From the NCBI RefSeq assembly GCF_000224145.3, contig NC_020168.2, forward strand, positions 2,694,080-2,758,079: DNA of 64,000 bases, read 5' to 3'. Made by a program: the position numbers and the translations under genes. Source of the DNA: Ciona intestinalis (Eukaryota > Chordata > Ascidiacea > Phlebobranchia > Cionidae). The notes under the pieces are model-generated. The model saw nothing but the letters and a program-made list of their open reading frames with translations. It made no database searches and was not told the origin of the DNA. This document shows positions 54,200 through 64,000 of the stretch, in pieces (position 1 is the first letter of the stretch; each line of letters starts with the position of its first letter).

Positions 54200-57100
54200 T
54201 CACTCCCATTCGGTCGTGCCGGGTGGTTTGGAGGTAAGATCATACAGGACTCTTGAGATACCTGGAACCTTCTTGATGGAGGTTGCTATCTCCAGCACAG
54301 CATCTTCTGGGATGTGTGTTCCTGGATAAGCAGCGAGGCCGGTCATGAAGTCATTGGTGATAAACGGACGAATGACGACTGATCTCTGGCATGAAGGTCC
54401 ACGGAAGAGCATGTTGCGATCAAAATGAAGTGGAAGCAAAACAACCGGCATCTGTGAACAAATGTATATTCAGTTTGAATGCGACAAATGTACATTCAGT
54501 TTGAATGCGACATCAGGACTCTGTATGGGTTAGGGTCCTAAGCTATAGACTAGCACAAGACTTTTTTACGCTAGAGCTGGCCCAGTTACCATTTAAGTAC
54601 TAACTAAACCCAAGATTGCTTAACTTCTGAGAACGGTAAGTTAATTCTGGGATTAAGTTAAGGAAACACAAGTGTAGTGGACTAGTGTACACTTAAAAAC
54701 AGGCCACGAAAAGGTTTAGAAGTTATGGCTGAGGACCGGGCCTTAAAAATGTTCTGAAACCAAAACAAAAAAATCCAATCTGTTATCCACGTTACTGTAG
54801 GATAGAGATATTAATTGCTATTCAGGCCTTGGAAAATAATATCTCAATAAAATAACCGTGCCATCGATAACAATTTCCAGCAAGTTTGAACAGAAATATG
54901 TATTGGCTTACTAATTATTACCTGGCTTATCGATTTGACCAAGTTGCGTTTCACCAATACAGAATGAGCAACATGATCACATTGACGTAATGTTGACAGG
55001 ACATTGAATGACAATACAGTTGGTGTAATATCCTGGATTAAAAGAGTGTTTAGTAATACACATATACGTAATCTAAAATAGTTTGTTACTTGCCATTGGA
55101 CTCTAAATATTATATACACTTGGTTTTTCTTTATCAATAGAGCAAGGCTAGGTAGAATTTTTGAAAATTTTGAAACCAAGTTGAAACTTTTTTATGAATT
55201 GTTATCAGTTAATGAGTTTTATAGCATGCTACACAGTTATAAAGGCCATGTAATATACGAAGGATGAAGCTGTATAGCTGTATCATTAAAACTAAGCAGC
55301 AATTACAGATTACATAGTTTAATATACATTAAAATCAATACTTCATAAAACACATACCTGTATCTGTTCACTAACCACGTTGCCAAATATGTAGGTAATT
55401 CGATTAACATTGTGACAAATGCGGGGAATCGTTTTTGCCATGAAGAACAAAGCTTCCCAATCTGGTTTAGGATCGGGAGACGACAAGCCAACAACGTAAC
55501 TGTAAGTTCGACCATCACCCTGTATGTAATGAACAGTGGTTCACTGGTTCTAATTCAGTGGTTCTTAAAAAATTTTGTATGCTTTACCTTTTTCAAAAAG
55601 ATGCTTATTAGATTTACCCCATTCCCCAATAAGTATTATGGTGCTCATTTATTAATAAGCAAAAAACAACTAATTACATGGGTTGTATTTAATGCGGCAG
55701 ATGCAGGAGCTTTTTGGCAATGAGTTGTCTGTCCCATCAACTGATGTGGATTTTGATTGGTAGCTCATTTACCATTTGGCCCAGTTTTAGGTCAAGAATA
55801 ATGGCCAAACTGTGACCCAAATCCCAGCAAACCTTAGACCTCATCCATATATGTAAATATGTAATATAGTGTCATTTATTAAAAAATGAAAACAACTAAT
55901 TACATCAGTTATATTTTAAGTGGTGGATGCGTTAGGTTTTTGCCTTTTTGACAACGAGTCGTTAGATGTCTGGTAAGGTACTACAAATTGGCATAATTTG
56001 TCTAACCCGTCAACTGATGTGGATTTCGATTGGTAGCTCATTTACCATTTGCCCTAGTTTAAGAAATGTTGTACTAATGGGTTTTTAGGTCAAGGGTAAT
56101 GGCCAAACTGTGACCCAAATCCCAGCAAGCCACAGACCTCATCCATATAGAGAAAAGTATTTATTTCATAAGGGCAGATGGGTGTTCTTATTTGTATTCC
56201 TGTAATCTCTCAAAGGAAATTATTTGCCACCTAAAGGTGGCTGTACACAGTATCCGGAATTCGTCCATTTTGTCTGTTTTGTCCGGATTTCGCTGCCGCG
56301 TGCGGAACTCGGTAATGGGTTTGCATACGACTTCGCAAGCGAATTCGCATGCCGGATACTGTGTACAGCCACTTTTAGGATACGAAAGGGTAGCATGCTG
56401 TCATATAATTCTTTATTTGTTTTCGTACTTAATTATTTTTGGTATCACTTTTCGTCAGCAAATATTTATGCTTGCAAAATTTAGAACACTTTTCTGGTAT
56501 TGCTATATACAAAATGCTCATTGGAACATCAATAGAAATAGCATTACCTGCACTCCAACACTTTTAATTGGCAGTAATACAGCTTTCATTGGGAAGCGGT
56601 CAGTGTATTTTTGTAATTTCTCACGTTCTTGTTCACTTGATATGATTGCATGGATTTTCTGAAGCAAACCACATATTGGTTTAATTTAAATAAAACATAA
56701 AGGCTGGGGCAAAAATTAGCAAACTAAAGCTGGCGAGAGCTCAGATATATAACACTAATAAAACTGATTTTGGATAACTATCTCGAATGCACCACTTGGT
56801 TATATGTTCCAATGTGCATGGCCGAGAAATGTCAAGATAAAAATATATCTCTCATAGAAAAATAAATTTTGTCCGCCTCTTCTTCCCTATACAACAGAGT
56901 GTGTTGTGAATGAAACCATTTGGGTTTTTTAGTAATTAATAAAATATAATTTAGAACTGGACCTTAAATTCTTACCTGAAGCAGAGCATGTGGTTTATTA
57001 ATAGAATTGCTATAAGCAGCTAAAAGTCTAAGAACAGTCTGTGTGTGTGAGAATTCAGGACACAAGAAAGGTTCTTCTGCGCACAACACACGAATTGCTA

Positions 57101-60100
57101 AACCAGGTCCCGGGAATGGTTGCCTGCAAGTAACAGTAATGATCAGGTATCATTTAATCGTAATGTAGGCTGGGGGAAGATGGGACCCCTAAACATTGTA
57201 TTTTCTCATTCAATTTGGTAGTAAACAAAGAACATTCAAAGAATTATAAACTGTATCCCAACGACCCCCATATCCAACTGCCTGTTGCTAGTTGTTTAAA
57301 ACATGATATATAGACATTTATGTATTATGTGCTGAATGTGTCCTATCTTCCCACATCCTACTGTATAATGTAAAGATGTGAAAACACGTACTGCTAAGCA
57401 ACACATTAGTAGTATGTCACAACTACCAGTCTAAACTTTGATAATCTTTGTACAGGCCTACTTTTTTAACTGATAGTAGTAACAAACATGATCCAACAAA
57501 AACAATCTTTTTACTCTTTATTTCACTCACCTCATTAGCAGATCCTCCGGAAGTCCCAGTCGTCTCCCCAGCATCCGGACTTCATCTTTGTGGAAATCAC
57601 GAAGAGGTTCGAGGACTCTTCCTCTTGCTCTGAGAGCCCGAACAAGTTCTGTATCGTTGTGATGCGTTTTGATCGCATCTGCATTTGAACTGACAAGTTT
57701 CGACGCGGATTCTATCAGGTCAGGTCGCAGAGTTCCTAAGTTGGAAAATTTACCTTTTAGAAAGTCTACAATTGCTTGACATAGATTAGAGTTATCTTCA
57801 TGATAGTGCTACTTTATTTCTATAGGTCTTAACCGTTAACAGTCAAATTTTTTTGAATAACATTAACATGATAAGGATTTTATCACATACCGTTATGGTC
57901 CTTTCATGGACATTCTATAGCTATATAGCATAACCTTTTTGTTATTCATATAACACTGTACTCTTGGACTGGCAAAATTGTTAGATAAAGGCTAAAATGA
58001 ATATACAGCCACTATTCAATAAACTAAATAAACACGCATAAATTGTAATGTATTACCTTGTGCAAGGAAACAGTCATCAATGGTAAGTCCGAGCGCATGA
58101 GCTTCACTGTCAACAATATTCATGAACGTATCTCCGATAATTTTACGTTTTTCTTCAGGATAAAGAGTTTGACACAGAACTCGACTGTTGACCTGAATGT
58201 GAAAATATTTTTCTAATGCATGATTACAAACAATGTACTAATAGTGCAGCATAGTGCCACATGGTCATTGACACTGGTAAAATGGGAGACTTTAGACTTA
58301 TATATCAATCTATAACTTAAAGTATATATATATAATATACATATTATATATATATTTTCATTTTATTCTTAGCTATTTCCAAGCACTTATAACCCAATTA
58401 ATTCTAAATTAGGAAGGCAGAAAATATTGGATTTAGGCGAGAGTTAGTTAATTACCAAGATACCTCTGTAAAATGAGTCAAATGACTGTCAGCTTATGTA
58501 AGTGTAGCAGTAACAATTTATATGAACATGTCAGTATAATAGTCAGAAATAATAGTCAGCTGTAATAGACAAACAACACGGTTATCTGGGATATCACTAG
58601 ACTAGACCTATTAATATATCCCACCTTTCTCTCCTTATGCTTTGCATGTTTCACATAGAGAGTGGTTGTGCTGTTGTAGAATGTATTGGAAGCATTCACG
58701 AGCTTAACATCAACATTAACCAACTTCAAAGCTTTCAGAACTTCTTGAGACTCATTTTTTCGCATGAAACCGTTATCCACATGGATCGCAACCACCTGCA
58801 AATTAAGTTATGAAAATTAAAGATATTTTAATTTACACAGAACCGACACATGTTAAGATGGTAGATAAGAAATGTGTGTCAGTTTTTACAAATATAGGTC
58901 AAATTTGCTGTCTAAAAAAGGATACAGGTTTGAATGGCAGGACATAATTGACCAAAAAAGTTTCACATTTGCCACATCATGTAATATAAAAATGGCTGCA
59001 TATCAAAGTAAGGTGATGTCACACTTACCTGCGTTGCATCTAATGCTTTGTAGCATAGCGTGGCAAGCACTGTAGAATCCACACCTCCACTCACAAGAAC
59101 CAAAACCTTGGATTTCCCAATAGTTGTTTTAATTTGCTGTATGCATGCCTCTTCTCTACTAGTCACAGTGTAGCTACCTTTTAAACCTAAAAATTGGAGT
59201 GCTAAATTTTATTTCCAAATTTGTTTATTTCAAAAATCGCATAAATTGTTTTAACCATTTGCTAATTTTTACCTGAAATTTAAATGCATATTTGCATATC
59301 AATATATCTGGTAAAAGATAATAATTAAATTAAAAAAGTATCAGTAATTTGAATTTCAAGCTATATCATTATTACCTGAAATATCATAAAGAAAATTCTT
59401 CATGACTTGTTTTCCACAAACAGTGAGGTCCACTTCGGGGTGAAATTGAACACCGTAGATATTTTTTGCTTTATTAGCTATGGCAGTAACTAAAGCATCT
59501 GTAATATGTGTTGTGGATTTAAACATGATAGGCTATGCAAGAATACTGTACAAATTTTTTAGTTATGTTATAAAATAACGTAAATAATCGGTCCACAGTA
59601 TTGATAACCAACAATTTAAATCCGAAAATAGAATAACATCTAATGAAAACAATGTATCAAACATTGTGCCATTTTATAACATTATAGGTGCATAAATAGG
59701 TAGGTAGAGAAGTCATTTTAAACAATATTATAGATAAATGTAGAAGAAATTAATACAGCAGTACTACTAGCCAAATAGTATGTTACAGGCAATCTAAAAT
59801 CTTAACTCTTACCTGATTTACCAACCACTGAGAAATCTTTCGCAACTGTTTGTACCGAGTCACCATGAGTAAGCAGAACAGTTTGACATGACACATCAAG
59901 ACCTTTAAACAACGCACAACTTTTATCAAGTTCAGTTTCGAACTGACCATCCTCTCTGAACTCAGTGGTTGCCACAGTACCACCAAAGACTTGGTTAATC
60001 AGTTGCATGCCATAGCAAATACCCAGCACCGGCAGACCAAGGTTGAAAATCTCAGAGTCAAACTCTGGCGCTTCTCCCTGGTGAACAGAGGAAGGACCTC

Positions 60101-60260
60101 CAGAGATGATGATGCATTTGCATCCTATCTCCTTTATAGCAGAGGCGCTCGTTTGCAAAGGAAGAAGATCTGTGAGCACGTTAAGCTCTCGGACTCTGCG
60201 GTCAATGATCTTTCCATACTGTGATCCAGCATCAAGTATAACAACGACTTCATTCGACAT
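54200..60260 (-). CDS. GMPS: GMP synthase (glutamine-hydrolysing), GMPS, 11 exons
   Basis: Converts XMP to GMP using ATP and glutamine-derived ammonia, in de novo purine synthesis (cytosol). Exons: 59813-60260, 59376-59498, 59029-59186, 58625-58795, 58057-58192, 57531-57735, 56976-57123, 56548-56658, 55358-55519, 54922-55032, 54200-54451; 674 residues (human 693), all in phase. The class-I glutamine amidotransferase domain has ILDAGSQYGKIIDRRVREL, the nucleophile in GICYGMQL (Cys82) and FHPEV (His169, Glu171). The ATP pyrophosphatase P-loop is VLVLVSGGVDSTV (SGGVDS at 223-228), then VVAIHVDNGFMRKNES. The C-terminal dimerisation part has RQPFPGPGLAIRVLCAEEP, QCDHVAHSVLVKRNL, and ends DLTSKPPGTTEWE as in other GMP synthases. 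An acceptor-like CTGGTTCCTTTTAAG ends ~18 bases upstream of the ATG. Confidence 0.98.
55645..56150. repeat. ~240 bp tandem duplication in GMPS intron
   Basis: About 55645-55855 and 55875-56150 share AACAACTAATTACAT, TCAACTGATGTGGATTT, GATTGGTAGCTCATTTACCA, AATGGCCAAACTGTGACCC and CCTCATCCATATA in order. Several blocks are near identical, so the duplication is fairly recent. Non-coding. Confidence 0.8.
56230..56379. mobile_element. 150 bp fold-back element (MITE) in GMPS intron
   Basis: Its ends are 28-base inverted repeats with one difference: CCTAAAGGTGGCTGTACACA on the left and its complement on the right, both continuing to GTATCCGG. The interior is short, GC-richer than its surroundings, and has a further CCGGATTTCGC / GCGAATTC-type partial symmetry. 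It is unrelated to the common MITE. Target duplication is unclear. Confidence 0.75.
57165..57364 (-). mobile_element. MITE copy in GMPS intron
   Basis: Left end GTAGGCTGGGGGAAGATGGG, interior TTGGTAGTAAACAAAGAACA, right end GTGTCCTATCTTCCCACATC. It starts ~40 bases upstream of a GMPS exon in transcript direction. Confidence 0.87.
58322..58356. repeat. AT-rich microsatellite
   Basis: Run of TATATA interrupted by ATACATATT in a GMPS intron. Confidence 0.85.
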
Positions 60261-60982
60261 ATTGCAACGAAGATGACTACTTAAAAGGAACCAGAAAACA
60301 TTCCTATGATATGAAAAAATATTGCAGAAAATTAAGACAAAGGATATATAACAGCAAAGTACAATTCATATATACACAAAACTAACCAAAATATAACTTG
60401 ATACTTTTCATTATAACATAAAATTTCTTTATTATAATTAAAACTTTCAACTTGGAAAATGCATGTATGAACTTTAATAAATTGGTGTGAAATTATTAAA
60501 TACTTATAAAGTGTTAAAAAAAACAATAAAAAAACAATTATCGTCACCACCTTTTTTTTAAAAATCTGTGCACAAACGAATTGATTATTTTTGAACCATA
60601 CTCTTGATTGGCCATTGCTCGCCCCTTGTCCCCCAAAAACATTTCTTTGAAATTAAAACCATTTTAGATCCCCACAAATTAGCACTTTCAAAAATATTTC
60701 ACAACATTTCTGCAATGCAAACACAGATACAAAGGCAAATGAAGACAATATTAAGCATATAAAGAAATAGTTCACAAGATAGACTCTGCGTATGTAGATA
60801 TATTGCAGAATATGTTGCTTAACACCAACTATCAAAATACATTTGTTTTGAAAAAGATTTTAAGCAGTTAAATGGCATTAATTTAGCATTTTTAGCACCA
60901 CCCTTGCGTTCACAAGATATAATAGACCTACTAACAACATCCTACAGAACGTTAAATGTGATGGTCTAATTTTTTGCCCGGG
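60261..60982. other. VPS25-GMPS spacer
   Basis: About 720 AT-rich bases between two minus-strand genes. A minus-strand AATAAA (plus-strand TTTATT at 60428-60433) may serve VPS25. No coding frame or repeat copy is recognised. GMPS leader sequence must lie at the left end. Confidence 0.5.
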
Positions 60983-61513
60983 TTAGGTGAAAAATTTAAC
61001 TCCCTCAGTTCCCATTAATTCAGCTTTGCCAGACGCTTGCAAAATTTGAATTGCTTGCATAAGAATTTGATCATCAAGTGCATAAAACTCTTGATCAGAA
61101 GAATGAGGACCATTTGTAATTTCATGTAGAGTGCAAACTGTGTTGTTGAGTCCACTCTGATTTACCCATTTAAAGATAATGTCTGACCACTGTGCAGGTG
61201 TCTTCCAAAACACTTTACAGACTGTTTTTTCTTTGTCCTCCCATTCAATGTTGCCTTTTTTATGAAGAATAGAAAGAATCTCAATGACATCAGGTTTAGT
61301 TAACCTGCGGTCAATCGCCTTGTTGTAAAAGAGTGGTGAAGCAAGGACATCTGTGACACGAAGTCGAAATAATTTGTGGTGGTTATGGTAGTCTAGGATG
61401 AGTGAGCACCATGCTTCTGTTTGTTTAAATCTGGTGTCCGCGTTTTTTTGCATTGTAAAAAAAGGTGGGAAATCGTACTGCCATGGCCATCTAAAGTTGC
61501 TAGTAGTTCCCAT
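60983..61513 (-). CDS. VPS25: Vacuolar protein-sorting-associated protein 25 (VPS25, ESCRT-II)
   Basis: ESCRT-II subunit. Two copies join VPS22 and VPS36 in a Y-shaped complex that recruits ESCRT-III during multivesicular-body sorting. A single exon gives 176 residues, identical in length to human VPS25. The hallmark N-terminal segment reads FRWPWQYDFPPFFTMQKNAD; the WPWQYxFPPFFT motif contacts the other ESCRT-II subunits. Two winged-helix repeats follow, with LTKPDVIEILSILHKKGNIE in the first and FYALDDQILMQAIQILQ in the second. The C-terminus GVKFFT matches the family (GVKFF). A CRE palindrome lies ~250 bases upstream. Confidence 0.97.
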   Translation of the reverse strand: MGTTSNFRWPWQYDFPPFFTMQKNADTRFKQTEAWCSLILDYHNHHKLFRLRVTDVLASPLFYNKAIDRRLTKPDVIEILSILHKKGNIEWEDKEKTVCKVFWKTPAQWSDIIFKWVNQSGLNNTVCTLHEITNGPHSSDQEFYALDDQILMQAIQILQASGKAELMGTEGVKFFT

Positions 61514-61762
61514 TTTTCAGAACTAATCGTACTAACAATATTTAAACAACAAATATAGAGGATTTGTAGGATCTATAGTATCCAAGTTAACACTAAGTAA
61601 TCAGCATCTATACGACTATACAGAAAGGTAAAGTTTGATATACATATAACAAGTATTGTATTGATAATATAACACAGGTTGTTTGTTTGAAAAACTAACC
61701 CTTTCTTTACCGATGCTATGCTTTCAATAAACTAGCTAAATTGAGATCGGAAAAGTGTTCAA

Positions 61763-61770
61763 TGACGTCA
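61763..61770. promoter_or_regulatory. CRE palindrome upstream of VPS25
   Basis: Perfect TGACGTCA ~250 bases before the VPS25 start codon on the antisense flank. Comparable to the octamer in the CEP164/PNO1 intergenic region. A promoter role is plausible but unproven. Confidence 0.45.
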
Positions 61771-62034
61771 CAAATACAGTATCTTAAATAAGAAGAAATT
61801 TATAACGGGGTATTCGTGCTGAGAGTACACTAGCTACAAGCTACTGCAACCCCGCAAAGAATCCTAAAATGTATTTATTGTTTAATATTTAACCTAATCA
61901 GTCTATTTATGTCCATGGCGCCGTCTTATGCCATGTGTATCAAAGTTCACTTTGATGTGTATACCCAATAATAACAAAAGAGCAAAACACTAGTGAATGG
62001 GTACGTCACATAGATATGTTTTAGCCACCTGCCA

Positions 62035-62395
62035 CTATTCCATTGGTTAGAGCTGTTACGTTTTATTTTGCTACCATTGTGAGCGTGCGTTTCCCTAGGC
62101 AAGGCACTTATAAAAACGACAGGTGCCCCAACCCAGTAAGGGTTACCTAAATTATCAGTGACATCATAGCCAACTTTACAACATCAAAAACAAATGATGC
62201 CCGAACAAATAATCACTCACAAAGTCACATACAATCAGTAACTCGTAAGTTGGTGCTGTAATATATTTGTTTCGACCCGTGAATTTGGACTAGGTGCTAT
62301 TGAGCATGCGCCAACGCTAGGTCGGGACAAATGCAATACGAGGTCTATTACATATACGTGTGTGAAACAGAACATCCGTGCTATCGTTGCTCCGC
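62035..62395 (+). mobile_element. SINE copy interrupted by a fold-back insertion
   Basis: Head remnant ATTGGTTAGAGC, then TTGCTACCATTGTGAGCGTG, body CAAGGCACTTATAAAAACGA, AACCCAGTAAGGGTTACCTA, and tail CACAAAGTCACATACAATCA with AACTCGTAAGTTGGTGC. The tail resumes after a ~96 bp insert as GTGAAACAGAACATCCGTG. The insert is described separately. Confidence 0.68.
62257..62352. mobile_element. ~96 bp fold-back insert nested in SINE
   Basis: Begins TGTAATATATTTGTTTCGACC and ends with the roughly inverted GGTCGGGACAAATGCAATAC ... TATTACA. The sister SINE copies lack this sequence at the same point, which marks it as an insertion. Its small size and inverted ends suggest a MITE. Confidence 0.55.
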
Positions 62396-63034
62396 CACCC
62401 GAAAATATATAAGTTTTATTGTTAAATGGGAAAAAGGCACAAATACATAAGAAAATGTTAAATGGGAAAAAGGCGCAATAATTGGCGAAAAGGCAACACA
62501 CCATCCCGTTTTAAAGGGGACGAGTTTAAAACAAATTTCCCACCTTACATAATTGCTTACACTTAAAAACTGTCCCATATTCTCTCACCCTACTGTATAT
62601 ATGATTATTTTGAACTTCTTAAATTGTATAATCGCCACGTAATTAACTTTGTCAAAATTTACAAAAACGGTTTAAGAAACAGCAAGTTTAAGCAACAGCA
62701 AGGTGGTGAAAGTTTACAATTCATCACTCGGTCCCAGAGTTGAACACTGCGTATTTACACATCTTCTTTACAAAGAATTGTTTACCGAGACGAGCCCGTT
62801 TATTTCAGCTAGCTCTCTTGTCATTTAAGTTTGAACCTTTAGCCACAGTACTATCTAAGAGAGTACTATTGTTTAGCATTTGCAAACAAAACAAACAATT
62901 TATTATCTAATTTGATTTGTGTCATTGAAACAAAACACTTAAAGTATGTTGTAACATTTTGAAAAATACGTTTATACGTAGATAGCTAAATACACGCACA
63001 TATGTATGATATAATAGTACGATAAAATCGTTCG

Positions 63035-64000
63035 CTATGCAGCCAGACAGCTTTTCGCCTCATCCTTATAAAGATCATCATATATTGATGGAATTACTTT
63101 GTTAATTTTATGTTCCATTACTATGTCGCACAGGAGTTCTTCTCTCGTTTTAGAATACAGTTTCAAAAGCCTTTCTTTCCAAGCCCCTGATGGTTTTTCA
63201 ACCCATGCAAAATACTCCCGATAAGCAGTATCATTTTTATCAAGTACCATCAAGTATTTTGCCAGCTTAGCTGGACTTTTAAAGTCATCAGCATGTATAA
63301 ATGATCCCGGTGGGGCCAGTCGCGTCACATCAGCTTTTGAAGGTCCCCAAACTACAGGAACTCGCCCATCTAATATTCCTCTAGCCCAAAACTTCTCAGT
63401 AATGTAGTCTTTGCAGTGCTCAGCATTTTCAAATGAAAGGTAAAATTTATAAAACGGTAGATTTTCTTGCTGCAGTCTATCGTATTCTCGTCTGTTGCCA
63501 AAACAGTTACCGTATCTGTCGATTTGCATTCCTGCTGCCACCATTTCATTTGAATACTTCATTCTTATCTTCGAACCTCTGAGAGCTTTACAATTGCTGA
63601 CAACCCAAAGCTGTTTAAAAAAATAGGATTTTCTTTAAAAAAATAGAATTTTTAATGCTATTAATATTGTGGACGTGTGTGTTCTTGGATAATAAAACCA
63701 AAAAAATACCTACAGCATTTTCGACAAAGTGAAGATAAATACGGCGGTCAGCATTATCTTACCGTACGCCCAATATTGTTATTTTGTAAATATAATAAAT
63801 AAATACACCTACAGCTAATTTCTTTTCTCTTTTCATTATCGTGTCGACGAATTCCTTCCCACGTCCGAATATTTCTTTTGCGTCACGTGATGTCAGGTAA
63901 GGATAAAATACCTCGGAACCCTCTTTGTAAGTCATTGTCAAATTGAAGAAATTGTCCAAATTTTGGAATGTTTTTCTTTCAACATTCAACATGAACGACG
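63035..64000 (-). CDS. GT10 alpha-1,3-fucosyltransferase, 3' part (partial)
   Basis: Golgi enzyme family that transfers fucose from GDP-fucose to GlcNAc or glucose in alpha-1,3/4 linkage. Two exons are inside the window: 63812 to the edge (continuing beyond 64000) and 63035-63610, joined in phase 0 through a GTAGGT donor. The upstream part NLDNFFNLTMTYKEGSEVF, the junction KKLALWVVSNC and the GDP-fucose-binding FYLSFENAEHCKDYITEKFW, followed by VPVVWGPSKAD, are diagnostic of GT10. About 255 C-terminal residues are present, so the membrane anchor and stem lie outside. The terminal ~40 residues, rich in charged helix, are not typical of vertebrate FUTs. Which vertebrate FUT it matches, and its acceptor, cannot be told here. 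Confidence 0.9.

Larger units (their letters stand above)
61514..63034. other. Intergenic between VPS25 and fucosyltransferase
   Basis: Holds the VPS25 promoter side (CRE octamer), a SINE at 62035-62395 with a nested fold-back, and a MITE right end at about 62573-62600 (CTGTCCCATATTCTCTCACC then CTACTGTATA). No coding frame is credible. Confidence 0.5.

Noticed and set aside
56192-56662. 156-codon frame on the plus strand in GMPS
   Set aside because: It crosses a fold-back element and runs antisense over a GMPS exon; no domain of its own.

Overview
The window reads as nuclear DNA of a sea squirt, most likely Ciona intestinalis/robusta or a close relative. It is AT-rich, its genes are compact and intron-containing with GT-AG junctions, its proteins are chordate-like, and it carries about twenty copies of one ~190-200 bp MITE (ends GTAGGGTGGGGGAAGAT...) plus tRNA-derived SINEs of a kind known from Ciona. 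The species call is inference from these traits. All exon coordinates were read by eye from open frames, splice consensus and reading phase.

Layout. 1-6.67 kb: gene-free, repeat-rich, with two assembly gaps. 6.68-24.73 kb (-): CRIM1, 17 coding exons, encoding a membrane-anchored IGFBP/VWC/antistasin protein; eleven MITE copies sit in its introns. 27.04-29.80 kb (-): a three-exon Golgi carbohydrate 6-O-sulfotransferase. 29.8-34.1 kb: repeats (duplication, MITEs, SINE, palindrome). 34.1-38.06 kb (+): COQ5, PSMB3 and MBIP, close together and head to tail, possibly one operon resolved by spliced-leader trans-splicing. 38.29-44.65 kb (-): CDKAL1, 12 exons, tail to tail with MBIP; an intron holds a 304 bp insertion with 16 bp flanking repeats and a hammerhead-ribozyme-like core. 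45.43-48.63 kb (-): CEP164, coding part in one exon. 49.65-53.60 kb (+): PNO1 then MEAK7, with PNO1 divergent from CEP164 across ~1 kb that contains a CRE palindrome. 54.20-60.26 kb (-): GMPS, 11 exons. 60.98-61.51 kb (-): VPS25. 63.03-64.0 kb (-): 3' part of a GT10 fucosyltransferase that runs off the window.

The genes do not form one pathway. Most are housekeeping functions: ubiquinone synthesis, proteasome, tRNA-Lys thiomethylation, ribosome assembly, GMP synthesis, ESCRT-II and cilium assembly. Three are glycan or signalling genes (CRIM1, sulfotransferase, fucosyltransferase). I see no novel multi-gene system. The points most worth checking are the ribozyme-like insertion in CDKAL1, a tandemly duplicated 3' splice site in MBIP, inverted MITE pairs around CRIM1 exons, possible trans-splicing operons, and several small fold-back elements.
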